Positions 25,440-35,189 of a DNA stretch of 64,000 nucleotides are shown in pieces. The first letter of the stretch is position 1. Every line of letters starts with the position of its first letter. The stretch is from Paracoccus sp. (in: a-proteobacteria) (GTDB lineage: Bacteria; Pseudomonadota; Alphaproteobacteria; Rhodobacterales; Rhodobacteraceae). The stretch covers positions 1-64,000 of the forward strand of contig NZ_JAUNTN010000014.1 in assembly GCF_030538695.1 (NCBI RefSeq), read 5' to 3'. The notes beneath the pieces are model-generated. The model had not been told where the DNA came from, did not search any database, and saw only the letters and a program-made list of their open reading frames with translations. The position numbers and the translations under genes were made by a program.

Positions 25440-25895
25440 ATGGATACCCTCTGGAATGCACTGAGCTGGGCCTATCCATATGTGAAGGCCTTTCATATCA
25501 TGGCCGTGATCTCGTGGATGGCAGGGCTGTTCTATTTGCCCCGACTGTTCGTCTATCATGCCGAACGCGGACAGGCGGGTGAAGAACCAGCGGCATCCTT
25601 TGTTATCATGGAAGAAAAGCTGTTGCGGGTCATTATGAACCCGGCAATGATTGCAAGCTGGCTCGCCGGACTTCTGATGGTGGTAACGCCGGGGATTGTT
25701 GACTGGTCTCTGGTCTGGCCCTGGACCAAAGCGGCAGGGATTCTGGGGATGACCTGGTTTCATATGTGGCTGGCAAGTCAGCGGCGGGCCTTGACCAGTG
25801 GCCATAGTCTGAGCGGGCGGCAATACCGGATGATGAACGAGGTTCCCACGCTGCTGATGCTGGTGATCGTCGCCTCGGTTGTGCTGAAGTTCTGA
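25440..25895 (+). CDS. hemJ: HemJ-type protoporphyrinogen IX oxidase
   Basis: A 151-residue membrane protein with four hydrophobic helices. The N-terminal KAFHIMAVISWMAGLFYLPR followed by LFVYH is the HemJ signature, with conserved His19 and His40. HemJ converts protoporphyrinogen IX to protoporphyrin IX in haem synthesis in bacteria lacking HemG and HemY. The ATG at 25440 has AGGGA about 6 bases upstream; an earlier in-frame ATG at 25347 would add an unrelated leader reaching toward oriC. HemJ genes sit near the origin in many alphaproteobacteria. Confidence 0.92.
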   Translation: MDTLWNALSWAYPYVKAFHIMAVISWMAGLFYLPRLFVYHAERGQAGEEPAASFVIMEEKLLRVIMNPAMIASWLAGLLMVVTPGIVDWSLVWPWTKAAGILGMTWFHMWLASQRRALTSGHSLSGRQYRMMNEVPTLLMLVIVASVVLKF

Positions 25896-25898
25896 AAA

Positions 25899-25927
25899 TT
25901 GACTCATACCCGAAAACCGCGTATAGG
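25899..25927 (+). promoter_or_regulatory. Sigma-70-type promoter of rho
   Basis: TTGACT (25899-25904) and TATAGG (25922-25927) are separated by 17 bases, close to the housekeeping consensus. It begins 4 bases after the hemJ stop codon and points at rho. Confidence 0.72.
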
Positions 25928-25936
25928 CGCGGTAAG

Positions 25937-25952
25937 CCGCCCGTCCGGGCGG
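25937..25952 (+). promoter_or_regulatory. GC hairpin in the rho leader
   Basis: CCGCCC (25937-25942), loop GTCC, GGGCGG (25947-25952): a perfect 6-bp stem, followed after GG by TCTTT. It lies in the transcribed leader about 65 bases before the rho start and could be a weak attenuator; Rho autoregulates through its leader in other bacteria. No long T-tract is present. Confidence 0.4.
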
Positions 25953-26016
25953 GGTCTTTCCGTGACATGATACAATGAAGGCCGGGGCATTAACCCTGTG
26001 CCGTGGATGGAAGCTG

Positions 26017-27288
26017 ATGAGCGAAGAACGTTTGAACCTGTCGCAGTTGAAGGCGAAAAGCCCCGCTGACCTGCTGGCGATGGCCGAGGAATGGGAAATC
26101 GAGAACGCCTCGACCATGCGTAAAGGCGAGATGATGTTCCAGTTGCTGAAGGAACATGCCGAAGAAGGCTGGACCATTGGCGGCGATGGCGTTCTGGAAG
26201 TGGTTCAGGATGGGTTTGGCTTTCTGCGTTCGACCGAAGCGAATTATCTGCCCGGCCCGGATGATATTTACGTCAGCCCCGACATGATCCGTCAGTTCTC
26301 GCTGCGGACCGGGGACACCGTGGAAGGGGTGATCCGCGCGCCGGGTGAGAATGAGCGCTATTTTGCGCTGACCGGGGTGGAACGGATCAATTTTGAAGAA
26401 CCAGAAAAGGCGCGGCACAAGGTTGCTTTTGACAACCTGACGCCACTGTATCCGAACCAGCGGCTGAAGATGGAAATTGAAGATCCGACCATCAAGGATC
26501 GTTCCGCCCGGATCATTGATCTGGTGGCGCCCATCGGGAAGGGGCAGCGGTCCTTGATCGTAGCTCCGCCGCGGACGGGTAAGACGGTGCTGTTGCAGAA
26601 CATCGCCCATTCGATCGAACGCAACCACCCTGAATGTTATCTGATTGTGCTGCTGATCGACGAGCGGCCCGAGGAGGTGACGGACATGCAGCGGTCGGTG
26701 AAGGGTGAGGTTGTGTCCTCGACCTTTGACGAACCGGCCAGCCGCCATGTTGCCGTCTCAGAAATGGTGATGGAAAAGGCCAAGCGTCTGGTTGAGCATA
26801 AGCGGGATGTTGTGATCCTGCTGGATTCGATCACCAGACTTGGGCGGGCGTTTAACACCGTAGTGCCGTCCTCGGGTAAGGTGCTGACTGGTGGTGTGGA
26901 TGCCAATGCATTGCAGCGGCCCAAGCGGTTCTTTGGCGCGGCGCGGAATATCGAAGAAGGCGGTTCGCTGACGATTATCGCTACGGCGCTGATTGATACC
27001 GGCTCACGCATGGACGAAGTGATCTTTGAAGAATTCAAAGGCACCGGCAACAGCGAGATCGTTTTGGACCGCAAGGTGGCTGATAAACGTGTCTTCCCGG
27101 CGATGGATATTCTGAAATCCGGCACGCGGAAGGAAGAACTGCTGGTTGATCCGAAAGACCTGCAAAAGACCTATCTGCTGCGGCGAATCCTGAACCCGAT
27201 GGGGACGACGGATGCGATTGAGTTCCTGATTTCCAAGTTGAAACAGACCAAGACGAATGGCGAGTTTTTCGACTCGATGAACGCATAA
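26017..27288 (+). CDS. rho: Transcription termination factor Rho
   Basis: A 423-residue hexameric RNA helicase of the standard length. It has an N-terminal Rho_N helix bundle ([19 protein letters not shown]), an RNA-binding cold-shock-like domain (DGFGFLRS near residue 70), Walker A APPRTGKT and the [10 protein letters not shown] segment. The ATG at 26017 matches the family start (MSEERLNL); an earlier in-frame ATG at 25975 would add 14 unrelated residues. mnmE follows 9 bases after its stop. Confidence 0.97.
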   Translation: MSEERLNLSQLKAKSPADLLAMAEEWEIENASTMRKGEMMFQLLKEHAEEGWTIGGDGVLEVVQDGFGFLRSTEANYLPGPDDIYVSPDMIRQFSLRTGDTVEGVIRAPGENERYFALTGVERINFEEPEKARHKVAFDNLTPLYPNQRLKMEIEDPTIKDRSARIIDLVAPIGKGQRSLIVAPPRTGKTVLLQNIAHSIERNHPECYLIVLLIDERPEEVTDMQRSVKGEVVSSTFDEPASRHVAVSEMVMEKAKRLVEHKRDVVILLDSITRLGRAFNTVVPSSGKVLTGGVDANALQRPKRFFGAARNIEEGGSLTIIATALIDTGSRMDEVIFEEFKGTGNSEIVLDRKVADKRVFPAMDILKSGTRKEELLVDPKDLQKTYLLRRILNPMGTTDAIEFLISKLKQTKTNGEFFDSMNA

Positions 27289-27297
27289 GGGGCTGAT

Positions 27298-28560
27298 ATG
27301 GCGACGATCTTTGCCGAGGCGACCCCGCCTGGGCGGGGCGGCGTCTCGATCCTTCGGATCAGCGGACCACAGGCGCGGGCGTCAGGGGAGGCATTGGCCG
27401 GTTCGCTGCCAGATGCGCGGCAGGCTTACTTTCGGGTGCTGCGCGAGGCCGACGAGGTGCTGGATCAGGCGTTGGTGCTGCGGTTTGATGCCGGGGCCAG
27501 CTTTACCGGTGAAGATGTGGTTGAGTTTCAACTGCATGGTGCGCCGGTGGTGGTGCGTCGGGTTAAGCTGGCGTTGCAGCGGCTTGGCTTACGTCAGGCA
27601 GATGCGGGTGAGTTTACCCGACGGGCATTCCTGAACGGACGCATTGATCTTGCCGAAGTCGAGGGTCTGGGTGATTTGCTGGCTGCGGAGACCGAAGCAC
27701 AGCGACGTCAGGCGATGCGGGCCGTTTCGCAGGAGTTGCAGCGGCGTGTTGAAGCCTGGCGCGGGTCACTGATCGAGGCGGGAAGCCTGATTGCAGTATC
27801 GCTGGATTTCGCTGATGAGGACGTGCCGCAGGAGGTCTCTGAACGGGTGCCTGCGCTTATGGCAGATGTGCGTGAGCAGATTCTGGAATTATTGGCGGAT
27901 TTCAGGGCGACGGAGCGGTTGCGCGAAGGCTATGAGGTCGCTCTGATTGGGCCGGTAAATGCCGGTAAATCGTCGCTTTTGAACCGGCTGGCGCAGCGGG
28001 ATATTGCGATTATCTCGGATATTGCGGGGACGACGCGCGATGTGATCGAGTTGGCTGCGGATATTGATGGACTGCCGGTAACGTTTCTGGATACCGCCGG
28101 GTTACGCGATTCCGAAGATCTGGTTGAGCGTGAAGGGATCAGCAGGGCGGAACAGCGGGCAGAGAAGGCTGATCTGCGACTGCATCTTTCGCCAGAGGGT
28201 AAGGTTCAGGCGGGGCTGTGGCAGGATGGAGATTTGCAGGTCTGGACAAAGGCTGATCTGGATACAGGCAATGGTTTGGCTGTATCGGCGGCGACAGGGG
28301 CGGGCATTGCGGATCTTTTGGCTGCCATTCGCTCCGTTTTGGAACAGCGTTTGCCGAAAACTGGCCTGATTGCGCATGAGCGACAGGCGGATGCGCTGCG
28401 GCTTGCGGCAGATGCGTTGGATGTTTCCGGGGATGAGGAACCGGAGATTCTGGCGGATCAGCTTTGGCAGGCGAACAGGGCGTTGGAAAAGTTACTTGGG
28501 CGAATCGATGTGGAGGATTATCTTGGCCATATCTTCGCCAATTTTTGCATTGGTAAATGA
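27298..28560 (+). CDS. mnmE: tRNA uridine-5-carboxymethylaminomethyl(34) synthesis GTPase MnmE
   Basis: A 420-residue protein: N-terminal folate-binding domain, helical domain, an inserted G domain with GPVNAGKSS (P-loop), DIAGTTRD (switch) and DTAGLRDSED, and the C-terminal FCIGK motif with the cysteine used in the reaction. With MnmG it modifies the wobble uridine of several tRNAs. Slightly short compared with the roughly 450 residues of E. coli, as in other Rhodobacterales. AAGGGG precedes the ATG. Confidence 0.97.
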   Translation: MATIFAEATPPGRGGVSILRISGPQARASGEALAGSLPDARQAYFRVLREADEVLDQALVLRFDAGASFTGEDVVEFQLHGAPVVVRRVKLALQRLGLRQADAGEFTRRAFLNGRIDLAEVEGLGDLLAAETEAQRRQAMRAVSQELQRRVEAWRGSLIEAGSLIAVSLDFADEDVPQEVSERVPALMADVREQILELLADFRATERLREGYEVALIGPVNAGKSSLLNRLAQRDIAIISDIAGTTRDVIELAADIDGLPVTFLDTAGLRDSEDLVEREGISRAEQRAEKADLRLHLSPEGKVQAGLWQDGDLQVWTKADLDTGNGLAVSAATGAGIADLLAAIRSVLEQRLPKTGLIAHERQADALRLAADALDVSGDEEPEILADQLWQANRALEKLLGRIDVEDYLGHIFANFCIGK

Positions 28561-28563
28561 GGG

Positions 28564-30429
28564 ATGTTTCACGTGAAACATTTTGACGTCATTGTTGTTG
28601 GGGCCGGCCATGCTGGTGTTGAGGCTGCCTCTGCTGCGGCGCGGCTTGGGGCCGAGGTTGCGCTGGTGACGATGGCGGAAAGTGACATTGGTGCGCTGTC
28701 CTGCAATCCGGCTGTCGGAGGTTTGGGTAAGGGCCATCTGGTGCGTGAAGTCGATGCGATGGATGGGCTGATCGGGCGGATTGCGGATCAGGCAGGTATT
28801 CAATACCGGCTGTTGAATCGCAGCAAAGGTCCGGCAGTCCAGGGGCCGCGGGCGCAAATGGATCGTGGTCTTTATGCGCAGGCCGCGCGACGGATGCTGG
28901 ATGCGCAATCTGGGCTGAGTCTGATTTTTGGCGAGGTTGAAGGACTGATTTTCAACAGAGACCGTTGCATTGGGATTCATACGGCTGGGGCAGATTACCT
29001 TGCTGATGCAGTTGTTCTGACCACCGGAACGTTTCTGAATGGTGTCATTCATATCGGTGACCAGTCGCGTCTGGCCGGCCGGATGGGAGATGGAAGCTCA
29101 AAGCCGTTGGCTGCGCAGCTTATTAACCTTGGTTTGCCGATGGCGCGGCTTAAGACCGGAACACCGCCGCGTTTGCTTCGCTCAAGCATAGACTGGGATG
29201 TGTTGGAGCAGCAGCCAGGCGATGAGGAACTCAGCTTTCTGTCCTTTATGACGGACCGTCTGACAGCCCCACAGGTCAGTTGTGCGATCACGCACACAAA
29301 CCCTGCGACGCATCAGATTATCCGTGATAATTTATCCCGTTCGGCCATGTATGGCGGCCATATCAGCGGTATTGGTCCACGTTATTGCCCGTCGATCGAG
29401 GATAAAGTGGTGCGCTTTGCGGACAAGGATTCGCATCAGGTCTTTCTGGAACCGGAGGGCTTCGACAGCGATCGGGTTTACCCAAACGGCATTTCTACAT
29501 CCCTGCCTGTTGATGTGCAGCTTGCCTATGTGCGAACCATGCGGGGTTGCGAACAGGTTGAAATCTTGCAGCCGGGCTATGCGGTTGAGTATGATTTTAT
29601 CCAGCCGACAGCCCTGACCCGCGATCTGAGGGTCAAGGCTTTTCATGGTCTTTATTTTGCGGGTCAGATCAACGGAACAACCGGCTATGAGGAAGCTGCT
29701 GCACAGGGGCTTGTTGCCGGACTGAATGCGGCTTTGGCCGTCCGGAAGCAGCCTGCTGTCACCTTTAACAGGGCGGAATCCTATATCGGTGTGATGATCG
29801 ACGATCTGGTAACGCGGGGTGTAACGGAGCCTTACCGCATGTTTACCTCGCGCGCCGAATATCGGTTAACGCTGCGGGCTGACAATGCAGATCAGCGCCT
29901 TACCCCTCTTGCAGAGCAGCTTGGGATGCTGGGCGAGGATAGGAAATCAGCTTTTGAACGGAAGCGTATGCAGATTGACAAAGCGCAGGCTGTCGCCTTG
30001 GAAACGACTTTCTCGCCGCAGCAACTTGCGGCGCATGATGTGCATGTGCGGAGTGACGGAGCGGCGCGCTCGGTTCTGCGGCTGCTTGCTGCGGGGCAGA
30101 TTGATGCGGATAAAGCGCGGGAAATCGCACCGGAGCTGACCGCTGTCCCGGCCGATATTTTGCAGCAAATCGTTACCGATGCGATGTATGAGCAATACCG
30201 CGACCGACAAGAGCGGGATATTACGCTGCTAAACAAGGAAATGTCTTTGGCAATCCCGCAAGGGTTTAATTTCAATGACTTGCCGGGGTTGTCCAATGAG
30301 CTTCGGGCTAAGATAAATGCTGCGAAACCGCAGGATATTGCGGCGCTCAATGCGATTGAAGGCATGACCCCGGCGGCCGTTTCGCTCGTGATCGCCGCAT
30401 TAACCGTCCGCAGTCGGGCCGCGTCATGA
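28564..30429 (+). CDS. mnmG: tRNA uridine-5-carboxymethylaminomethyl(34) synthesis enzyme MnmG
   Basis: A 621-residue FAD protein, partner of MnmE, with the N-terminal GAGHAGVEAA dinucleotide fold, the CNPAVGGLGKGHLVREVDAM block, the second GTFLNGVIHIG block and the C-terminal helical MnmE-binding region. Its first codons, read as MFHVKH, are a perfect parS site. The start lies 3 bases after the mnmE stop, and the end overlaps rsmG by 4 bases. Confidence 0.97.
   Translation: MFHVKHFDVIVVGAGHAGVEAASAAARLGAEVALVTMAESDIGALSCNPAVGGLGKGHLVREVDAMDGLIGRIADQAGIQYRLLNRSKGPAVQGPRAQMDRGLYAQAARRMLDAQSGLSLIFGEVEGLIFNRDRCIGIHTAGADYLADAVVLTTGTFLNGVIHIGDQSRLAGRMGDGSSKPLAAQLINLGLPMARLKTGTPPRLLRSSIDWDVLEQQPGDEELSFLSFMTDRLTAPQVSCAITHTNPATHQIIRDNLSRSAMYGGHISGIGPRYCPSIEDKVVRFADKDSHQVFLEPEGFDSDRVYPNGISTSLPVDVQLAYVRTMRGCEQVEILQPGYAVEYDFIQPTALTRDLRVKAFHGLYFAGQINGTTGYEEAAAQGLVAGLNAALAVRKQPAVTFNRAESYIGVMIDDLVTRGVTEPYRMFTSRAEYRLTLRADNADQRLTPLAEQLGMLGEDRKSAFERKRMQIDKAQAVALETTFSPQQLAAHDVHVRSDGAARSVLRLLAAGQIDADKAREIAPELTAVPADILQQIVTDAMYEQYRDRQERDITLLNKEMSLAIPQGFNFNDLPGLSNELRAKINAAKPQDIAALNAIEGMTPAAVSLVIAALTVRSRAAS
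28565..28580. other. parS site inside the first codons of mnmG
   Basis: TGTTTCACGTGAAACA, a perfect 16-bp palindrome, begins at the second base of the mnmG start codon and is translated as the MFHVKH N-terminus. It lies about 3.3 kb right of oriC. Confidence 0.95.
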
Positions 30430-31022
30430 GCGAAAATGTTTCACGTGAAACATTGCGGTTGCAGAGCTATGCGGAATTATTCCGGCGCTGGAATCCGGCG
30501 ATTAATCTGGCGTCCAGGTCAGATATTGAAATGCTGGAAAGTCGCCATATCGGGGATTGTGCGCAGCTTATCGACCTGACCGTCCGCCCGACAAGCTGGC
30601 TCGACCTTGGCAGTGGTGGTGGTCTGCCGGGTGTTGTCGTTTCGATCTTGCTGCAAGACGCGGGAACGAAAGTCACTTTGGTCGAATCCGACGCCCGCAA
30701 AGCAGCTTTTCTGAGGCAAGTGGGGATTAAGCTGGAGCTGCAAAATTTTTTGGTTGAGAACAGTCGGATTGAAGCTCTGCCGCCGCAATCTGCCGATGTT
30801 GTCAGCGCCCGCGCCCTTGCGGCACTTCCCAATTTGCTCGGTTATGTTCACCGCCACCTTGCGCCGGACGGCAAAGCCCTGCTTATGAAAGGCGCCCGCT
30901 GGCGGGATGAGCTTGAGGAGGCCCGGCAGATGTGGCATTTCGATTGCAATGCGCAGGCCAGTAAAACGGACCCTGACGCCGCAATTCTGGAAATCAGCAA
31001 TATCAGCCATGCCAAAGCCTAA
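30426..31022 (+). CDS. rsmG: 16S rRNA (guanine(527)-N7)-methyltransferase RsmG
   Basis: A 198-residue SAM-dependent methyltransferase with WLDLGSGGGLPGV (SAM motif I), VTLVESDARKAAFLRQV (motif II) and VSARALA. It methylates G527 of 16S rRNA; loss gives low-level streptomycin resistance in other bacteria. Codons 5-9 (VSRET) carry a perfect parS. The start overlaps mnmG by 4 bases and the end overlaps parA by 14. Confidence 0.96.
   Translation: MSENVSRETLRLQSYAELFRRWNPAINLASRSDIEMLESRHIGDCAQLIDLTVRPTSWLDLGSGGGLPGVVVSILLQDAGTKVTLVESDARKAAFLRQVGIKLELQNFLVENSRIEALPPQSADVVSARALAALPNLLGYVHRHLAPDGKALLMKGARWRDELEEARQMWHFDCNAQASKTDPDAAILEISNISHAKA
30437..30452. other. parS site inside codons of rsmG
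   Basis: TGTTTCACGTGAAACA (perfect) lies from the last base of codon 4 of rsmG and is read in another frame than in mnmG, giving NVSRET. It lies about 5.2 kb right of oriC and 560 bases upstream of parA. Confidence 0.95.
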
Positions 31023-31788
31023 AATTGTTGCCATAACCAACCAGAAAGGCGGAGTTGGTAAGACAACAACCGCTGTCAATCTGGCGGCCTGTCTGGCTGA
31101 AGCGGGGCATGATGTGCTGCTGGTGGACCTTGACCCGCAGGGCAATGCGTCAACTGGTATCGGCATTTCAGATGAGGCGCGTGCGAAAAGCACCTATGAT
31201 CTGCTGACCGAAGATGCCACGCTGTCAGAGGTGATACAGCCAACGGATTTTGATAATTTCCGTATCATCCCGGCAACCTCTGATCTTGCCTCAGCAGAAA
31301 TGCAGCTTTCCGATCAGCGGAACCGGTTGTCGATCCTGCGCAATGCTTTGCAGGCTGAAGCGCAGGCGGATTACATCCTGATCGACTGTCCGCCCGCGCT
31401 CGGTCTGCTGACGCTGAACGCACTGGTTGCGGCTGATTCGGTGATGATTCCGCTTCAGACCGAGTTCTTCGCCTTAGAGGGCCTGTCCCAACTCTTGCTG
31501 ACGATTCGAGAGGTTCGGCAAAGCGCCAACCCCAATTTGCGGATAGAAGGTGTGGTGCTAACCATGTCCGACATCCGCAACAATTTGTCGCAACAGGTAG
31601 AGGCGGATGCACGCGCGACGCTCGGGGATGTGGTCTATCAGACGGTGATTCCGCGCAATGTCCGCCTGTCCGAATCGCCCTCTTTTGCCCGCCCGATTAT
31701 ACATTATGATCGCCAATCCAAAGGTGCGACGGCTTATAGTGAGCTGACAGCAGAGTTCCTGAATAAGCAGAAAAAGGGCAGGGGGTAA
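31009..31788 (+). CDS. parA: Chromosome partitioning ATPase ParA
   Basis: A 259-residue deviant Walker ATPase: KGGVGKTT at residues 13-20 with the signature lysine (Lys13) and Lys18, then LLVDLDPQGNAST and IDCPPALGLLT. ATP-bound ParA coats the nucleoid and is displaced by ParB-parS complexes, moving the origins apart. The ATG at 31009 lies inside the end of rsmG (14-base overlap) and begins directly before the first beta strand. Confidence 0.97.
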   Translation: MPKPKIVAITNQKGGVGKTTTAVNLAACLAEAGHDVLLVDLDPQGNASTGIGISDEARAKSTYDLLTEDATLSEVIQPTDFDNFRIIPATSDLASAEMQLSDQRNRLSILRNALQAEAQADYILIDCPPALGLLTLNALVAADSVMIPLQTEFFALEGLSQLLLTIREVRQSANPNLRIEGVVLTMSDIRNNLSQQVEADARATLGDVVYQTVIPRNVRLSESPSFARPIIHYDRQSKGATAYSELTAEFLNKQKKGRG

Positions 31789-31789
31789 T

Positions 31790-32665
31790 ATGACCAAGGA
31801 TAATCGCAAAGATAAACGCGCTCTTGGTCGCGGTCTTTCGGTGCTGATGGCTGATGTCGATTTGATTCCTGACGTGCAGGCCGCCCGTCGTGATAAGCTG
31901 CCCATCGAACAAATCCTGCCCAACCCGGACCAGCCCCGCCGCGAGTATGATCCAGAGCAGCTTCAGGAACTTGCCAGCTCGCTCCGTCATAAAGGCGTAC
32001 TTCAACCGCTGATCGTTCGCCCGCATCCGACCGACGAAGGGTTGTTCCAGATTGTCGCCGGCGAACGCCGCTGGCGCGCAGCACAGCTTGCACAATTGCA
32101 TGAATTGCCAGTGATTATTCGAGAACTTGATGATCTCGAAGTTCTGGAAATCGCAATTATCGAAAACATCCAACGCGCCGATCTGAACGCGATAGAGGAG
32201 GCTGCGTCCTATCGTCAATTGATGGATCGTTTCGGCCATACGCAGGAAAAGCTGGCCGAGGGCCTGAATAAAAGCCGCAGCCACATCGCCAACCTGTTGC
32301 GCCTGCTGAACCTGCCAAATCAGGTGCAGGGCTGGGTCAAGGATGGCAACCTCAGCACCGGCCATGCGCGTGCGTTGATTACGGCGACTGATCCGACAGC
32401 ATTGGCCCGCAAGGTGATCGAAAAAAAGCTATCCGTTCGCCAGACCGAAGATCTGGTCCGCAAACAAGCGGAACCAACGCAGTCCAAACAGCGCAAATCC
32501 CCGATGCAGGAGGATGCTGACACCCGCCAGCTTTCTGCGGACCTCAGCGCGCAGATCAAGATGCAGGTGCGGATTCGTCATGCCGGGCAGGATGGCGGTG
32601 AAGTCACCATTCGCTATCGTAATCTGGATGAGCTTGATAAGCTTTGTCAGGCGCTTGGTGGTTAA
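31790..32665 (+). CDS. parB: Chromosome partitioning protein ParB (CTP-dependent clamp)
   Basis: A 291-residue DNA-binding protein. It has the N-terminal RALGRGLSVLM segment (ParA contact), the CTP-binding motifs LQPLIVRP and VAGERRWRAAQ, the IENIQRADLNAIEEA block, a helix-turn-helix (HTQEKLAEGLNKSRSHIANLL) and a C-terminal dimer domain. It binds the parS sites of this window and spreads from them. It begins 1 base after the parA stop; the stop overlaps that of convergent hemW. Confidence 0.97.
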   Translation: MTKDNRKDKRALGRGLSVLMADVDLIPDVQAARRDKLPIEQILPNPDQPRREYDPEQLQELASSLRHKGVLQPLIVRPHPTDEGLFQIVAGERRWRAAQLAQLHELPVIIRELDDLEVLEIAIIENIQRADLNAIEEAASYRQLMDRFGHTQEKLAEGLNKSRSHIANLLRLLNLPNQVQGWVKDGNLSTGHARALITATDPTALARKVIEKKLSVRQTEDLVRKQAEPTQSKQRKSPMQEDADTRQLSADLSAQIKMQVRIRHAGQDGGEVTIRYRNLDELDKLCQALGG

Positions 32666-33810
32666 GCCAGCAATTCCCGCAAAATTGCATTCAATACCGG
32701 GCGGCCTTCGGTCGTGACAACCAGCCGCCCATCTTGCACCTGAACCATTCCCATGGCGTCGAGATCGCGCAGCCGCGTTTCAGGCAAGGGTCCGGCCAGC
32801 GCCGCATAACGGTCCAATGAAACACCTTCACGTAAACGCAAGCCCATCAGCAATAGCTCGGTTGCCCGCTCATCATTCGGCACGGTTTCGCGCAGCACCT
32901 CAGCATTTCCGGCCTCTGCCCGCGACAACCAATCATCCGGTATTTGCGCGGCCTCGGTTGCCCAGCGTTGCCCAATCGTCAGCCGCCCATGCGCCCCCGG
33001 CCCGACAGCAGCCCAATCGCCCTGCCGCCAATAAATCAGATTATGCCGGCTTTCCGCCCCAGCTCGCGCGTGGTTAGAAACCTCGTAGGCAGGCATTCCC
33101 GCCGACTCGCAGATTTCCTGCGTGTCGAAATACATATCCGCCGCCAGATCGTCCGACGGCAAGCCCCGCAGCCCGCCAGCAGCGTGACGGCGGCCAAAGG
33201 CGGTCTCTGGCTCGATGGTTAACTGGTATAGGGACAGATGGTCCACGGCCATATCCAGCGCCTGACGCAATTCAGACTGCCACATATCGCGGCTTTGGCC
33301 CTGTCGTGCATAGATCAGATCAAAGCTGACCCGACGAAAAACCGATCGCGCAATATCAAACGCCTGCCGCGCTTCTGCGACCGAATGCATCCGCCCAAGC
33401 GCCCGCAAATCATCGTCATTCAGCGCCTGAATCCCCATCGAAACCCGGTTTACCCCAGCATCCGAGAAGCCACGAAACCGGCCTGCCTCGACACTGGTCG
33501 GGTTCGCCTCCAGCGTGATTTCGATGTCATTGGCAAAACCCCAAGCCGCACGGGCAGCGTCAATCACTGCCGCAACAGTTTCAGGCTGCATCAGCGAGGG
33601 CGTTCCCCCGCCGAAAAAGATACTGTTCAGCACGCGCCCCGGCGTTTCTGCCGCCTGCCGGGCGACTTCGGAAACCAGCGCCTGTGACCAGCGTGCATGA
33701 TCTACCGAACCGGCAACATGGCTGTTGAAATCACAATAGGGGCATTTTGACGCGCAGAAGGGCCAATGCACATACAGCCCAAACCCGCCCGCACGCCAGT
33801 CCTCAGTCAC
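32662..33810 (-). CDS. hemW: HemW-type radical SAM haem chaperone
   Basis: A 382-residue radical SAM protein with the CASKCPYCDFNSH cluster motif (Cys19, Cys23, Cys26). The family was long annotated as oxygen-independent coproporphyrinogen oxidase, but this CNFNSH-type subgroup, lacking the extra N-terminal residues of HemN, acts as a haem chaperone. The start is GTG, overlapping the rdgB stop as GTGA. The 3' end overlaps the parB stop by 4 bases. Confidence 0.93.
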   Translation of the reverse strand: MTEDWRAGGFGLYVHWPFCASKCPYCDFNSHVAGSVDHARWSQALVSEVARQAAETPGRVLNSIFFGGGTPSLMQPETVAAVIDAARAAWGFANDIEITLEANPTSVEAGRFRGFSDAGVNRVSMGIQALNDDDLRALGRMHSVAEARQAFDIARSVFRRVSFDLIYARQGQSRDMWQSELRQALDMAVDHLSLYQLTIEPETAFGRRHAAGGLRGLPSDDLAADMYFDTQEICESAGMPAYEVSNHARAGAESRHNLIYWRQGDWAAVGPGAHGRLTIGQRWATEAAQIPDDWLSRAEAGNAEVLRETVPNDERATELLLMGLRLREGVSLDRYAALAGPLPETRLRDLDAMGMVQVQDGRLVVTTEGRPVLNAILRELLA

Positions 33811-34409
33811 AGCGCGGCTTTCAGCTTTGCCACGGCATCGGCGCGATGGCTGATGCGGTTCTTTTCCTCGGCCGGCATCTCGGCAAAGCTCACATCATAA
33901 CCCGCAGGCACGAACATCGGATCATACCCATGACCCTGCGCCCCGCGCGGCGGCCAGACCAGATGACCTTCGGCCTTGCCTTCGAACAGTTCTTCATGCC
34001 CATCCGGCCATGCCAGAACAAATGTCGCATGAAAAGCTGCCGTCCGAGGCTCTGCCGCCCCCCGCGCTTCCAGCTCGTCCCAGGTGCGCTGCATCGCCAA
34101 CCCGAAATCCCGGCCCGAAGGCGTCTCGGCCCAATTTGCCGTATAAACCCCCGGCGCACCGTCCAGCCCATCAACGCAGATCCCGCTGTCATCGGCCAAG
34201 GCAGGCAAGCCGGTCGCTGCAACGGCAGCCCGTGCCTTGATCCGGGCATTACCGATAAACGTATCCTCCGTTTCTTCGGGTTCGGGCAGGTTCATCTCAG
34301 CGGCGCCGACGACCTCAATGCCATAGGGGGTCAGCATTTGCCGGAACTCCTCCAGCTTGCCAGCATTATGGGTGGCAATCAGCAACCGCTTTTCGGTCAG
34401 CCTCCTCAT
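33807..34409 (-). CDS. rdgB: XTP/dITP diphosphatase (RdgB/HAM1 family)
   Basis: A 200-residue house-cleaning pyrophosphatase that hydrolyses non-canonical purine triphosphates. [10 protein letters not shown] near residue 13, the [13 protein letters not shown] metal-binding motif and GYDPMFVP mark the family. The ATG at 34409 overlaps the rph stop by 4 bases; much longer in-frame extensions run through rph in another frame and are not credible. Confidence 0.95.
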   Translation of the reverse strand: MRRLTEKRLLIATHNAGKLEEFRQMLTPYGIEVVGAAEMNLPEPEETEDTFIGNARIKARAAVAATGLPALADDSGICVDGLDGAPGVYTANWAETPSGRDFGLAMQRTWDELEARGAAEPRTAAFHATFVLAWPDGHEELFEGKAEGHLVWPPRGAQGHGYDPMFVPAGYDVSFAEMPAEEKNRISHRADAVAKLKAAL

Positions 34410-35119
34410 GCGACGGCTGCCTTTTGTGCGGCGACCAGCTCGGCCACGCCCTTTTCGGCAAGGGCCAGCATCGCCTCCATCTCGGCGCGGGAAAAGGTCG
34501 CGCCCTCGGCAGACATCTGCAATTCCACCATGCGACCGGCGCCGGTCATCACGAAATTGCCGTCGGTCCCGGCCTCGCTGTCCTCGGCATAATCCAGATC
34601 CAGCACCGGCTGGCCTGCATAGATGCCGCAAGACACGGCCGCAACGTGATCCATGATCGGATCGCTGCTGATAATTCCGGCCTTCAGCAGCTTGTTCACT
34701 GCCAGCCGCAGCGCCACCCAGCCGCCGGTAATCGAGGCGCAGCGGGTGCCGCCATCGGCCTGAATCACGTCGCAATCCACAACGATCTGCCGCTCGCCAA
34801 GGGCCACCCGGTCCACACCGGCCCGCAGCGACCGCCCGATCAGGCGCTGGATTTCCACCGTGCGCCCGCCTTGCTTGCCCGCCGCAGCCTCGCGCCGGGT
34901 GCGGCTGTTGGTGGCGCGGGGCAGCATCCCGTATTCTGCCGTCACCCAGCCAAGCCCCGAACCTTTCAGAAACGGGGGGCAGCGGTCCTCGATGGTGGCG
35001 GCACAAAGCACCTCGGTTCCGCCAACGCGGATCAGGCAAGAGCCTTCCGCATGGCGCATCACCCCGGTTTCAATTGAAATCGGGCGCATTTCGCTTAATT
35101 CTCGTGCAGAGGGGCGCAT
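34406..35119 (-). CDS. rph: Ribonuclease PH
   Basis: A 237-residue phosphorolytic 3'-exoribonuclease that trims tRNA precursors. [17 protein letters not shown] at the N-terminus, [20 protein letters not shown] and the [18 protein letters not shown] phosphate-site block are characteristic. AAAGGA precedes the ATG. It starts the rph-rdgB-hemW unit and is divergent from hrcA (70-base gap). Confidence 0.96.
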   Translation of the reverse strand: MRPSARELSEMRPISIETGVMRHAEGSCLIRVGGTEVLCAATIEDRCPPFLKGSGLGWVTAEYGMLPRATNSRTRREAAAGKQGGRTVEIQRLIGRSLRAGVDRVALGERQIVVDCDVIQADGGTRCASITGGWVALRLAVNKLLKAGIISSDPIMDHVAAVSCGIYAGQPVLDLDYAEDSEAGTDGNFVMTGAGRMVELQMSAEGATFSRAEMEAMLALAEKGVAELVAAQKAAVA

Positions 35120-35189
35120 GTCTTGATCCTTTCACTCGCTTAGGGTCAGTTACAGGCGCAAAGCCTATTCTTTCAACCCCGGACGACGC

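Noticed and set aside
34410..35039. Long N-terminal extension of rdgB
   Set aside because: It runs through rph in another frame; the RdgB family starts at the ATG at 34409, which overlaps the rph stop in the usual ATGA manner.
35120..35189. CIRCE element at the hrcA promoter
   Set aside because: No TTAGCACTC-N9-GAGTGCTAA inverted repeat could be found.
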